Positions 42,655 to 64,000 of a stretch of DNA of 64,000 nt are shown here, in pieces. Both the position numbers and the translations under genes were made by a program. The stretch covers positions 31,153,504-31,217,503 of the forward strand of contig OZ037765.1 of the NCBI GenBank assembly GCA_964035545.1, read 5' to 3'. Position 1 is the first letter of the stretch. The number at the start of each line of letters is the position of its first letter. This stretch comes from Bugula neritina (lineage: Eukaryota; Bryozoa; Gymnolaemata; Cheilostomatida; Bugulidae). The notes beneath the pieces are model-generated. The model searched no databases. It was not told the origin of the DNA and saw nothing but the letters and a program-made list of their open reading frames with translations.

Positions 42655-42660
42655 TTTATT
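42655..42660 (-). terminator. MTFP1 poly(A) signal
   Basis: AATAAA on the minus strand about 330 nt beyond the MTFP1 stop. It faces the MDM1 signal 30 bp away. Confidence 0.6.
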
Positions 42661-42987
42661 TACAAAAATTGCACTTTGACACGGAAGACTACGAGTACGA
42701 AAAAAAAGTTGGTGAATATCAAAACAGCAAGTAGAAGATAAATACAAAATTTGGCACAATCTGAGTAAACAAGTTGATGGAACTGCAATCTAGGCAGCCA
42801 TTTAAAACATAGCAAACTGCAGAATTCCAATTTGATTTGTAATATAAGTAAGAGGTCAATAGACGGAACACATGCTAATATATAATGTATGACAACTCCA
42901 AAAAAGTTTAAGTACCATTTAACAAAAGCACCAAAAATAGACTAAAGAAATACACAAAAACAAGAAAAATACATTTTTACAAAAAGA

Positions 42988-44223
42988 TTAATCATTTCTG
43001 TTGTGATGCACAACATGCTTGCTGGCACCATGAGCTCTGTTGCTGAAAATTTGCCTAAAAGTGGTTTCCATCAGCATATCTACACTAGTATCTATTGGCC
43101 GTATAATGAAAGGAATTGCAGCCAAGCCGATAGCCGTTGAAATTCCTTTGCTACTGCTGAGAGACATTCTTTTTGATAATAAACGAGTGCTAATCCAGCA
43201 TATTCTGTTTATTGTGAAACCTACAATTCATCCAAACATTTCCTTTAAAAGTATACAGTAAAGTTCAACGACATCTAACAAACAAATGTTTTGAGAGATA
43301 AACAGCTTCAGAGGATAATGCAGAGAGAGATACCTGGAATAATAACTGATGCCAGGCCTTGCCATAACAATGTATCAGCCACACTCTGTGCAATAATGGA
43401 TGTCTTCTCTGGGTGTGTTGAGAACTAAAAATTCAGGCAACAACAGACTGACTAAACACGCTGTTTACAATTATAAACTATTATCATAGATTTACACTTT
43501 CTAGGTAAGGTAGGCAATCACACACTATTTGTGAAAAATGCATGACAAAACTAATTATAGTCTTGGTTTTTAATAACAAATTGTGTTTACTTAAAGGTTA
43601 GAAGAAGAAACTAATTCAGGGTTGTATTCTCATGAGTTACACAGTTTAATCAAAAGTAGCAAATCTTCATTTAAACAGAAGAGGGTTTTTGTGGTAAGAA
43701 GAAAGGATTAAGAGCTTATGCTCACCTTCTTGTTTGCTATTTGACCCTTATGAGCTGCATCTGCAATAACGTAGCACGTAGATACCGCATAAGATAGCCT
43801 GACAAGACCAACATGAACGAACGATCGAAATGCTTCTCCTACTTCATTCGCATAACCTGTAATCCAGAGAGAAAATTAGTTTAACTACAATACGTTTTGG
43901 AAACAGTTAACTGAAAGGCCTACTAACATACTTAGTTGTAAACTACAGTTTTAAAAAGTTTCAAGATTCATAAACTTCAAAGATTTTAGAATCAGCCTTT
44001 TTACGGCCAACACTAAAACTAAAGAAATTATACAAACTTAATTATTCAACTTTTAGAAAAATAATATTTTTTATAAAAAAGCTAATTATGCCCAAGTATT
44101 TTTCATAGTGTTATTTGTGAACTTACCCAAATATCTCACAGGATAATCTCTGAATATATCTCCATCAGTTGCAGTAGCTTCATCACCAGACTGTTTTGCT
44201 TTTCCATTTCCATCAATAGTCAT
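42988..44223 (-). CDS. MTFP1: Mitochondrial fission process protein 1, 4 exons, 183 aa
   Basis: MTFP1 (MTP18) is an inner mitochondrial membrane protein that promotes DRP1-dependent fission. Exons (minus): 44223-44127, 43856-43726, 43424-43334, 43220-42988; phases close to 552 nt. After a hydrophilic leader the family core starts with IFRDYPVRYLGYANEVGEAF (residues about 22-41). Then come VRLSYAVSTCYVIADAAHKG, ADTLLWQGLASVIIPGFTIN and TAIGLAAIPFIIRPIDTSVD, which correspond to the three or four hydrophobic segments of the family. The C-terminus ends shortly after, like the 166-aa human protein, with an extra His/Asn-rich tail. The start is the only upstream Met in the first exon. Its convergent neighbour is MDM1; upstream lies a 4-kb gene-poor region. 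Confidence 0.93.
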
Positions 44224-44395
44224 GTTGAACTTCAACTATTATAAAACTTACATATATGTAGTAATTTTAGCAACACCAATATCAATTATGGCAATTAGAG
44301 TAAACCTACCCCAACCTTAGATAAAGTATCTTTAACTTGTACATGTGAATAATGGGAGTAGCTGTAGCCTAGTGGCTTAGTAAACACTAGGCCAG

Positions 44396-44635
44396 TTGTT
44401 ATGGTGGGGTTTTACTGATTTTGAGTATTGTAAACTCACCGAATAATATATATAATATGGCCTTGGGGTGAGCTCGGGGTCGGTATGCAGTCGCGGGTTG
44501 ATAGCTTGGCTGCGAGGTAACTCCAGCTCCTGTCCGTCTGGTAGGGGTGAAGTTGAGACTCCGGGTTAGAGTAGTTGGCTGGTGGTGCTCCTCGGTCTAT
44601 GGTCCTGAGCTAGCACTCACAAACTTACTCTAACA
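44396..44635. other. GC-rich block of unknown nature
   Basis: This 240-bp patch is clearly richer in G+C than its surroundings and has ends that form TGTTA...TAACA. It has the look of a solo LTR or a dispersed repeat, but the flanks do not show a target duplication. A box A-like word (TAGCCTAGTGG) precedes it at about 44366. No protein match recognised in either direction. Confidence 0.3.
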
Positions 44636-45599
44636 CATTCTAATTATGTTGCATACATTCTATATAAATATTCTCAATCGTTCTTCAACTAGTCTCAAGT
44701 TCCCCCATTCTCCCATTGCACTAGGTTATATAGCTATCACACTCACACAGGCCACACCCACGCTATAAGTAATATTATTGTCAAACTTAGAGTTGTGCAC
44801 CCTACACACATGCAACAACAAGAGATGACAACTACACATATTTATAATACTTATAAATCCAGATATAACACAGTGGTTCGATTTTCAGTAAAGGTTATAG
44901 TTTTATGTGAGAAACAGTGTGAACAAATGTGAAAATAATGACATGTATAAATAGCTAATCATCTTTTTTTGTCAAAGACAAAGAAATACTAGCTTAAATT
45001 ATCTTGCAACTATTTTCCTATTTGTGTTTTGAATTTGATCTTTAAAAGATTGACATGTCCACATATTGATTAACTAAGACATGAGTTATATCAAAGCAAA
45101 CTGCAAAGGCTTTGTGTCTATAGTGGCTATCTACATCATGCCAGAGCTTATACACATATTTCAGTCACATTTTCACACATTTTGGCTTTTTAGTCTCTAA
45201 CATTGCAAATGGTTGTCTTTTTTTAATGATTAAACAAAAAAGAAATGAGTTATACAAATTTTGACATGCAAAAGAATAAAAAATTATTAAACTTATTCTG
45301 ACATTGTCATAGAACACTAGAGTCTGAAAGAATGCTTGGATTTGTAAAACATAATAGACTATCACTCAGTGATACTATCAGTAGCAGAATGAGAATGAAA
45401 TTTCAATTAAATTAAACATCAACATGTCCATTGACGATTCACAAATCTCAATTTCTACCTTGAATAACCCTTACTACTACTAGTTACTTAAATTTTTATG
45501 ATGAATAAGTTTTACAAATTTATTATTTATTGCTAAAAGATTTATAATACATGATTCAATTATAACTAATATATTTAAAATATCACCCCTGGCCCCTGG

Positions 45600-46080
45600 G
45601 CTTGTACTTACTCTTACTCATACTGATACTGTGAGTACACTTTTCATAACTACTACTAATACTAATAGTAATAGTAATACTAATAGTATCGCTTCTGCTA
45701 CCTAGTGGTCTAGCATGATCGTAATCTGGAGGTAACTGGAGGAGGTATAGCAATAGTAAAACTAAATGTAATACTCTAACTCTAATGGTAATACTAATAG
45801 TAATAGTAATACTAATAGTAAATCAAAATGTAATAAGTATAACTAAATCTAATAGTAATACTAATACTTATACTAATAGTAATACTAATACTAATACTGT
45901 AATAGTAATACACTAGACTGAGAGAGTGAGACCGGGACCCAGTGACTCACTGCCAGTGGCTATTGAAAATTGGTATTCACACAACTATATTAATGTTGAT
46001 ATTACAATTATCTATTACAGTTATAGAGTTACTATTAGTAATAGCATTACTATTAGATTTAGTAAATGACTAAATAGTGT
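45600..46080. repeat. Cryptically simple tract upstream of MTFP1
   Basis: Interleaved AATAGTAATACTAATA words in both orientations, with short interruptions. Same style as the gene-5'-end tracts elsewhere in the window. Confidence 0.6.
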
Positions 46081-47219
46081 AAACTAAATAAAATGTAAAT
46101 TATTATTCTAATTTTACCTAATTGCCAGTTGGAAATCACAAGTTGAAAATAGTATAAAATGAGATTAACAGAGTCGCTACTGTAACAAACCGGTAAGTTT
46201 GCGATTCCTATAATTATGTTCTATTTATTGAACTCCGTCGTTCTATTATTAGTTAATTAAAAAGCTGCAAACAAACGTTTTCGGTAGATAAAAAGCAGTA
46301 AAATTATATCAACTTATATTTAGTTTTTAAACTTGCATAATTTCTAATTACTGCACTACTTCACTACTATGCTAACAGTAACACTGTTGAATTAGAGTAG
46401 GAGCATGAATTGGCTTTTTTCTTATAAGTATGTTTTAGATTTATCAAACCCCAACAACTTTAGAATACATCGATATAGCACATTGAGCTCTACAAACGTG
46501 AAACCTATAAAGTAAATTAATTAACATATCAAATATATTACCTATACACAAATCAAATGGTGGTGGTATGGAATATGAAGAAAATATAAAATATAATTCT
46601 ATTCCATTTAAATTAAAGTTACTACAGCAAAAATTATAATATAGGGGCTATTGGATAATGAAATAAATACCTTGTGAATTTGTATACTTAACCGTGTTTT
46701 AATACTATTATGTTACCTTTGAAGTATCACTTCAGATAGATTTGCATGCTCTATTTGTGATGTTTATATGTAAAAAATGTAAGCATAACCGAGTTTTGCT
46801 GGCTATGTAGCTCGATAACTAAAAACAACTCTGTTATATAGCCTGAAAATGTTAATGCTATACTGGCTATACAGCCTGATAACTAGAAATAATTTTGTCA
46901 AATAGCCTGATAGCTGAAGATGAAGTGAGTCATTCTAGATGGTTTAGCATGATTTATATATTTTATAATTTCCAATTTCACTGATGCACAGCGTCAGTGG
47001 GCTAGCCATAAACCTTGCATGAGTTATCAGTCTTACTCACCAAGGCATATAAGAGATTTCCTGCAGTCATTTTATCCTAAAAGTTATTGAAAGACCTTAC
47101 GCATATTTTACTCTTTTGCATGCACAATTTTCAAATTGGTAAAAATCTTTATTTATTAATAATTGCTGGAAACACTGCGAGTGGTAATTGGATCTAAAAA
47201 TTTTGCATCTTTTGCTTTA

Positions 47220-47700
47220 TAATGTACACCAGAGACCTATGTAGCTTATATTGCTATAAAAAGGTATGACAGCTTTAGTAAACTTCCACACTCTCACTAT
47301 ACTACTCGTCATCAGTTGCAATCTCTTCCTGTTCCATTTTATTCCTCATTTGCTAGTCAACGAACCTCCAATTTTGTAAAATCTGCACTGTGGAATAAGT
47401 TGCCTAATTTTTTAAAGATTATACAGCCACTTGGTAAATTTAAAACGGAATTGAGGCATCACCTCCACTCTGTTGAGTGATCTGTGGTGCCTTGTATGGT
47501 TATGCCAACATTGGGCCCACCACTAGCCATGCTATTTCGCACTGGGCCTCATCATCACTTCCCACAGCTTTATTTTTATATACTGTTATTTGTTACTATG
47601 TTTCCTTTCTAATTGTTTGTCTGCTCTTGTAACTTATGCCAGTTGTAAAACACTATATTATGATGAAATAAAACACACACCCACGCAAGCACACATTCCA
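47220..47700 (+). mobile_element. 5'-truncated non-LTR retrotransposon (LINE) 3' end
   Basis: The frame 47271-47480 encodes about 69 residues ending in stop. The motifs SKLPHSHYTTRHQL, SNFVKSALWNKLPNFLK and KFKTELRHHLHS are typical of the extreme C-terminus of LINE reverse-transcriptase ORFs (ALWNxLP...FKxxLxxHL). A short 3' UTR follows, ending near an ATGAAATAAAACACACAC tail at about 47660-47690. The remainder of the element is absent, as expected from 5' truncation during reverse transcription. The clade cannot be told. Confidence 0.75.
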
Positions 47701-48405
47701 TGCATGCACTAATTGTAAATAAATAATATAACTGTACATAAAACTTATTTCTAATTAATGCAGTATTGTATAGTTTTAGTTTAGTATGTTATGGGTTTTA
47801 TATATACATTGTGTGTGCTTTTTTTTCTTTTTCTATTCTCACCTATATATCTGTGTATATACTACATATTGTATAGCACATTAGCCTATGTTGTATATAT
47901 AATATAGAGTTTATAGTATAATATACAAGCAAATGTTGGTAACCATTAAACTGATAGCATGCCAATGTACATATATACAAAACCTGTATAGATTAAATTG
48001 ATGAAATATTGTGAGCTTCAAAAATCTCATTCAGTTGGTGTTTTTATTAATTATGTTTGCATGAAATCTATACATGATAAGCATCTAAATACAACAGGAC
48101 CTGTCAAATATTTGCTCTAGCTGATATTGAATAAATATTTAATTTAAGGCTAACAAATAATACATGAATAGACTATAAAATTGTAAAGGCAGTTGTAATT
48201 CAATATATTAATAGTTATAACTTTTAATTGCATGTGGAGTGAACCAATCAAAGCTATTGTAACTCTCTACCCAATGAAATCTTAGAGTGCTGCGTTTAAG
48301 ATATAAAAAACTGGTTGCATGTAACTAATTAGATAGACTATCATGAGATATGTAAATGAGTGCAGCTAATAAGGTAAAATTCTAAGCATACAACATTTTC
48401 ATGAG

Positions 48406-48960
48406 ATGAAAGAAGAACAGGATACAAATGACAGTGCTGTTACAATGACAGAAATAAATCAGACAGAGAAATCTGGATCTGAGACAGATCGTACCATAGA
48501 CTCAACATCAACAAAAACTTCTAGAAAAAGGAGCAAACACAGGTCAGTGAGCAGACTGGTGAAAAGTGAAATCAACTTTCTCTTGACTAACTACATACAA
48601 CAACAGGAATTGTTGGCCTTTGACCCCCAGTGTAAGATAACCAAACCTCCACTATACGACGTTTTATTTGCCAAGCCTCCCAAAATCTCTGGTGATGAGC
48701 CTCATCGTAAAAAACGGCCAGTAGTTTCGACAGCAGAGGAGAAAAGGCTGAGAAGTTCGGCGGAAGATACTTTAAACCAGTTAGACATTGGCAAGATATG
48801 GACATTTCACCAATTCAAAGTAGGCTTTCAGCGACCAATCCCAAGGTCACATGAAAATGGATTTGTGCAGAACTATTCCAGACATATGGGTAATATTTTA
48901 AAGGCAGTTGAATACAAGCAAACATATAGTAACATAATGAGTAAAGAACGTCATCAATAA
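48406..48960 (+). CDS. Unrecognised 184-aa single-exon protein
   Basis: A 555-bp ORF that I do not recognise. The N-terminal 50 residues are acidic/Ser/Thr-rich and followed by a basic patch (SRKRSKHRSVSRLVKS). The centre has LLTNYIQQQELLAFDP, then a Pro-rich segment (KPPLYDVLFAKPPKIS) and a basic stretch (HRKKRPVV). The C-terminal third has WTFHQFKVGFQRPIPRS and QNYSRHMGNILKAVEYKQTY. Composition is balanced and not repeat-derived. The ORF is much longer than expected by chance in this AT-rich DNA, so it is probably a real gene. No signal peptide or membrane segment. It may be one exon of a longer gene or an intronless retrogene. AATAAA occurs at 49427-49432. Confidence 0.6.
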   Translation: MKEEQDTNDSAVTMTEINQTEKSGSETDRTIDSTSTKTSRKRSKHRSVSRLVKSEINFLLTNYIQQQELLAFDPQCKITKPPLYDVLFAKPPKISGDEPHRKKRPVVSTAEEKRLRSSAEDTLNQLDIGKIWTFHQFKVGFQRPIPRSHENGFVQNYSRHMGNILKAVEYKQTYSNIMSKERHQ

Positions 48961-49544
48961 CATTCTTAAAGTTTCTTGCAGAACGGGCTTATATAAGTTC
49001 TATATGCCATAACTGTACTAAGATCTCCCTAACAAAGGCTCTGTTATTCTAACCACTTCTTAAGTATAAACATTGTTACACTTGGTTTATTAGTGATAAA
49101 AACATTCATGTGCACATAAAAGCTTTTATATATCAATGTTATTGTTTGTATGCAGAAAAAACATAAGCAGTTAATCACACGAGCCAGTATTATTCAATGT
49201 TTCTGATTAGAACAGTGAGTGACATGCCCTGCAGCAAGCACTCCATCTTATATTTTTATAAGTTGACTTCTGCTTGTATTCAGATGAACTATGTTATAGT
49301 TGTTTCCAAAACGATTTATTTTTATATTTATCATACTGTAAATAATGACAAATATATACCATCAGAACAAAACAGTCTATTAAATTGTTCTATGACCAAC
49401 TTATTGTATCATCAAGTCAAGTTTGAAATAAATATTATACTAAATATCCAAGAAGCTAGTATATGGTAATGATATATTATAGAGTAACCATGTTCAATGC
49501 TGAGAATGTAAGCCAGTGTTTGCTAGAAATAAGACAGAGCAGCT
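48961..49544. other. 3' UTRs of the 48406 gene (+) and COPA (-)
   Basis: Convergent gap with COPA's minus-strand AATAAA at 49315-49320 and a plus-strand AATAAA at 49427-49432. The two transcripts may overlap by about 100 bp. No other feature. Confidence 0.45.
49315..49320 (-). terminator. COPA poly(A) signal
   Basis: AATAAA on the minus strand, 225 nt after the COPA stop. Confidence 0.5.
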
Positions 49545-61403
<11,859 letters not shown>

Positions 61404-62419
61404 TTTTAGTTATCTACAATATGCTAACGCATTAAATAAGCTAGCTTATAATTATAACATGGAACAGTATGAAAGAGAATGTATATTTCAAAATCAATGA
61501 CTTCACAGGAGAAACGTAGTCGGAAATGATAATGAAAAGGTAGACACGTAGCCTACATACGCGATTTTTAATTCGTTTGGGGTAGCTTGGTAAAAATGTT
61601 ACGACGCTAATAATTGGATGAATTAACCAAATGACAAGTTGATATAGTCTCCTCGCTAAAACCTAACTGTTGTTTCTCTAGCTATTGGTTTAACGATACA
61701 CCTCCAGATGAGCGATGATCTAATGCTGCAGCGTTTTTTAAAACCCCTTTGTTAAAAATAAAACACTGACAATAATGTGAATAAAGTTTTTTTTTTCAAG
61801 GGTAGACTTTCTCTTAGTGATTACTAATTACTCATTAGTCTTAGACTTAGTTATTACTTATTAGTTATTAAGTATAGTTAAATTTTAAAATAGAATGTAA
61901 ATTGTTTAGTAGAAGCATTACTATTACTACGTCTACTGTAATTTTGAAACATCAGACATGCTTATTCAATTTCAATCTCAATATTTGAATTTCTACCTCA
62001 AAGATTAGATCTAATGTAATAGCATAAGATTTTGATTTGATTTGGTAAAAGTCTCATATATTTCTATATTAATGACTATAAGAGTATTCGAATGCATTTA
62101 TTCTGATAGGTTTAAGGCTCTTTTAAATTAAGAAATTTAAAGCTTAAAGCTAATACAAAATTTCCCTTATTTATTTTATTAAAAAAGATAAACTTTAAAG
62201 CAACTTAGCAACCATCACCATAACAATAGGTTTTGTTTTCTAATGAGACAAAATGAAAGTTAATATCGCATTGCTATTTAAATTCACTGCAAGTGTAGAT
62301 TACATACAGTGTTTAAGGGTAAATTCTTTTTGCAATTAATAACAGTAAGTTGCAAGTTTTGTGTTTTTTAATTTGTTATATTTTCTTCTTGAGCATGTTC
62401 AGTTGTTTAATTATTTTAG
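61404..62419. promoter_or_regulatory. Divergent COPA/ALKBH7 intergenic region
   Basis: One kilobase between opposing start codons. The part 61404-61790 has more CG dinucleotides and an inverted CCAAT (CTATTGG near 61683), so it is the likely shared promoter. At 61800-61960 there is another TTAGTTATTACTTATTAG-type tract. A TTATTTTAG directly before the ALKBH7 ATG suggests a 5'-UTR intron. No gene within. Confidence 0.4.
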
Positions 62420-63683
62420 ATGACTGTGGTATTTCAGAAGCTTTCAAAATTCATGTGCCTCAGATGTCTGAAGTGGCAAAACTCTGCCTATTTACACCGT
62501 ATTAGTCGTGATTTTCACAGAACATTCACCGCAGATACTACAAGTAATAAATGTAACATATCGCTTCCAAGTTATGCTCACTCAACAACCCCTGAACATG
62601 TTCATCTGCTGCTACAGCATGACATGATAGTCTCTGAAGATTTTGTCTCTGAAAAGGAAGAAAAATCATTGCTTCAAGAGATTGAGCCGTACATGGCCAG
62701 ACTTCGATATGAATACTCACATTGGGATGATGTATCTTACTTTTTTTATAAATCTATTTGATATGCTTAGTGACTATATTACTAATGTGAGTTCTGCACT
62801 CAGATTGTGTTTAACCATTTTAATTTTGCTTATCTGATTATAGAATGTTTTATGTATGTCGTATTATTATTTCAGGCTATTCACGGATATCGGGAGACCG
62901 AAAGATCTGAATGGAATGCAACCAATACTCATATCTTGTTGCGTTTAAAAGATTTTGCTTTTAAAGATGTTAACAAACCCACTGAGTTTGTTCATGTATT
63001 AGATTTAGAAAAAGATGGTCTTATTAAGCCTCACAAAGACAGTGTTCGAGTGAGTGTATCCTTGGGTCATCTGTCTATATGCATTAGGTTCTGTAACTTG
63101 TCTCTTATTTTCTTTGAATCAATATTGTGTTTTTAGTATCAAGTGTAATGTGTGAAATGCTTAGTAATAGAATTCAGGAGCAAGTTAGCCTTCATGCAGT
63201 AACCTTTATTATTCAACTTAATATTATGCCTATGGGTATTTATTAAGCATGTTAGTATGGAGAAGACGATAATCTTAAAACGTAACAGTGTTGTAGTTTT
63301 GTGGAGACACCATTGCTGGGATATCATTACTATCAGACTGTGTAATGAGACTAGTGGCTATAGAGAATACAAATATTACAGTTGACATTCACTTAAAACA
63401 AAGATCACTATACATCATGAGGTGAGAGTTCTATAGTCTGTTTTATTTCCAAATATCGCTCTTACGCTAAAAATATATTAAGTTCTATAATTTAAATAAT
63501 ATAATTCTTTTGTATCTAATTTTGTCTAGTTAGATATGCAAATCATGAACAAAAATTTTTTTTAGAAATGCGGCAAGATTTGACTTCACACATGAGATTT
63601 TACACAACGACCATTCTTATTTCAAAGACAAACATGTAGAAAAAGGCCGTAGAGTCTCAATAATATGCAGAAATAATCCATGA
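62420..63683 (+). CDS. ALKBH7: ALKBH7 mitochondrial AlkB-family dioxygenase, 4 exons, 242 aa
   Basis: ALKBH7 is an Fe(II)/2-oxoglutarate dioxygenase of the mitochondrial matrix, linked in mammals to programmed necrosis, fatty-acid metabolism and mitochondrial RNA demethylation. Exons: 62420-62731, 62876-63049, 63297-63421, 63566-63683; phases close to 729 nt. A basic, Ser/Arg-rich N-terminus (about 40 residues, LSKFMCLRCLKW...ISRDFHRTF) fits a mitochondrial presequence. The core follows: VSEDFVSEKEEKSLLQEIEP, YEYSHWDDAIHGYRETE, VHVLDLEKDGLIKPHKDSVR, FCGDTIAGISLLSDCVMRL. Metal ligands H157, D159 and H213 (FTHEIL) are present, as is the 2OG-binding RxxxxxR (R233, R239 in RRVSIICR). Human is 221 aa. 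The first Met follows a splice-acceptor-like TTTTAG, so an upstream coding or UTR exon is possible; a second in-frame Met lies at 62453. Confidence 0.93.
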
Positions 63684-63787
63684 CGTACTTTTCGTAACAC
63701 AACTGTTGATTTACTAGCATAAATAATTTATAAAATCTTTTTAAAAATATTATGTGTAATACATGAGTGTATAAATGTATATTTTAT

Positions 63788-63793
63788 AATAAA
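63788..63793 (+). terminator. ALKBH7 poly(A) signal
   Basis: AATAAA 105 nt after the ALKBH7 stop. Confidence 0.5.
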
Positions 63794-63885
63794 TTAAAAT
63801 AGATGAGCAATTATTCTATTATTGTACATAAAAATGGTACACATAGTACTGGCAATCTTACTAAAACAATACTATTTGCAAAAGG

Positions 63886-64000
63886 TTAGGTTGAAAGAGA
63901 TTCAAGTGTTTTTAATACAAGTCGAGCTTCCGTTGCCAGAATACTATCACCACGCTCCTTTTCTTTTAGCAGTCGTATTATTTTCTTATCTGTAACTTGC
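63886..64000 (-). CDS. 3' end of an unidentified minus-strand gene
   Basis: The last 115 bp on the minus strand read as an open frame of 37 codons, continuing off the window and ending in TAA at 63888-63886. It is helical and charged (DKKIIRLLKEKERGDSIL, then EARLVLKTLESLST). This looks like the C-terminal helix of a real protein rather than chance, but it is too short to name. An exon boundary may lie just outside. It is convergent with ALKBH7. Confidence 0.45.
   Translation of the reverse strand, partial: QVTDKKIIRLLKEKERGDSILATEARLVLKTLESLST

Larger units (their letters stand above)
42168..42987. other. Convergent 3' UTRs of MDM1 (+) and MTFP1 (-)
   Basis: The 820-bp gap is filled by two 3' UTRs. 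No ORF or repeat of note beyond the two facing poly(A) signals. Confidence 0.6.
44224..48405. other. MTFP1 upstream interval, gene-poor and repeat-rich
   Basis: No convincing gene in 4.2 kb. Contents: a GC-rich block (44396-44635), drifting simple sequence (45600-46080), and a LINE 3' end (about 47220-47700). Also a strong isolated plus-strand donor-like site (AAACCGGTAAGT near 46190) that could end a 5' non-coding exon of the downstream 48406 ORF. The remainder is featureless AT-rich sequence. Confidence 0.5.

Noticed and set aside
44340..44420. tRNA gene
   Set aside because: A box A-like word is present but no box B at proper spacing and no cloverleaf could be folded.
44396..44635. Solo LTR call for the GC-rich block
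   Set aside because: Ends look LTR-like but the flanking bases do not form a target duplication, so it is left as unclassified.

Overview
The window is nuclear DNA from an animal. It is AT-rich and has spliced genes with GT-AG introns, AATAAA poly(A) signals, and no operons or bacterial-type sites. The gene set points to a metazoan: an MDM1-type centriole/microtubule protein, a KCTD1/15-type BTB protein, a TAF4 TAFH protein and an ALKBH7. The phylum cannot be fixed from sequence alone. Compact spacing (mostly under 1.5 kb between genes) and a Gmr1-type retrotransposon argue for an invertebrate rather than a vertebrate.

Layout, left to right: 1-2216 flank; triosephosphate isomerase (+, 7 exons, 2217-10114); KCTD1/15-like BTB gene (+, 3 exons, 11731-13899); LSM14 RNA-granule gene (-, about 9 exons, 14546-20726); TAF4 (+, 11 exons, 22019-28034); MDM1 (+, 17 exons, 28903-42167) carrying a full-length LTR retrotransposon (33050-38676) in intron 8; MTFP1 mitochondrial fission gene (-, 4 exons, 42988-44223); a 4 kb repeat-rich interval with a LINE 3' end; an unrecognised 184-codon single-exon ORF (+, 48406-48960); coatomer alpha COPA (-, 24 exons, 49545-61403); ALKBH7 (+, 4 exons, 62420-63683); and the 3' end of an unidentified minus-strand gene (63886-64000). 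I built each gene model by hand. For the eight recognised complete genes every exon-exon phase closes and the summed length is a multiple of three. The genes are unrelated housekeeping or regulatory loci rather than a pathway. LSM14/TAF4 and COPA/ALKBH7 are divergent pairs; MDM1/MTFP1 are convergent, with poly(A) signals 30 bp apart.

The most interesting item is the retrotransposon. It is a Ty3/gypsy element with a single uninterrupted 1486-codon gag-pol ORF in the order gag - protease - integrase - reverse transcriptase - RNase H (integrase before RT, as in Ty1/copia). It has a SCAN-like gag segment, two 512-bp LTRs in which I found no difference, and a perfect 5-bp target duplication, so it inserted very recently. 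It lies 15 bp inside an MDM1 intron in the sense orientation. Other structure includes two MITE-like inverted-repeat elements in TPI intron 6, a perfect 22-bp hairpin in MDM1 intron 1, many intronic minisatellites (several with a 21-bp period), an exact 150-bp higher-order duplication, and a family of cryptically simple TA-rich tracts that sit at the 5' ends or first introns of several genes and share words.
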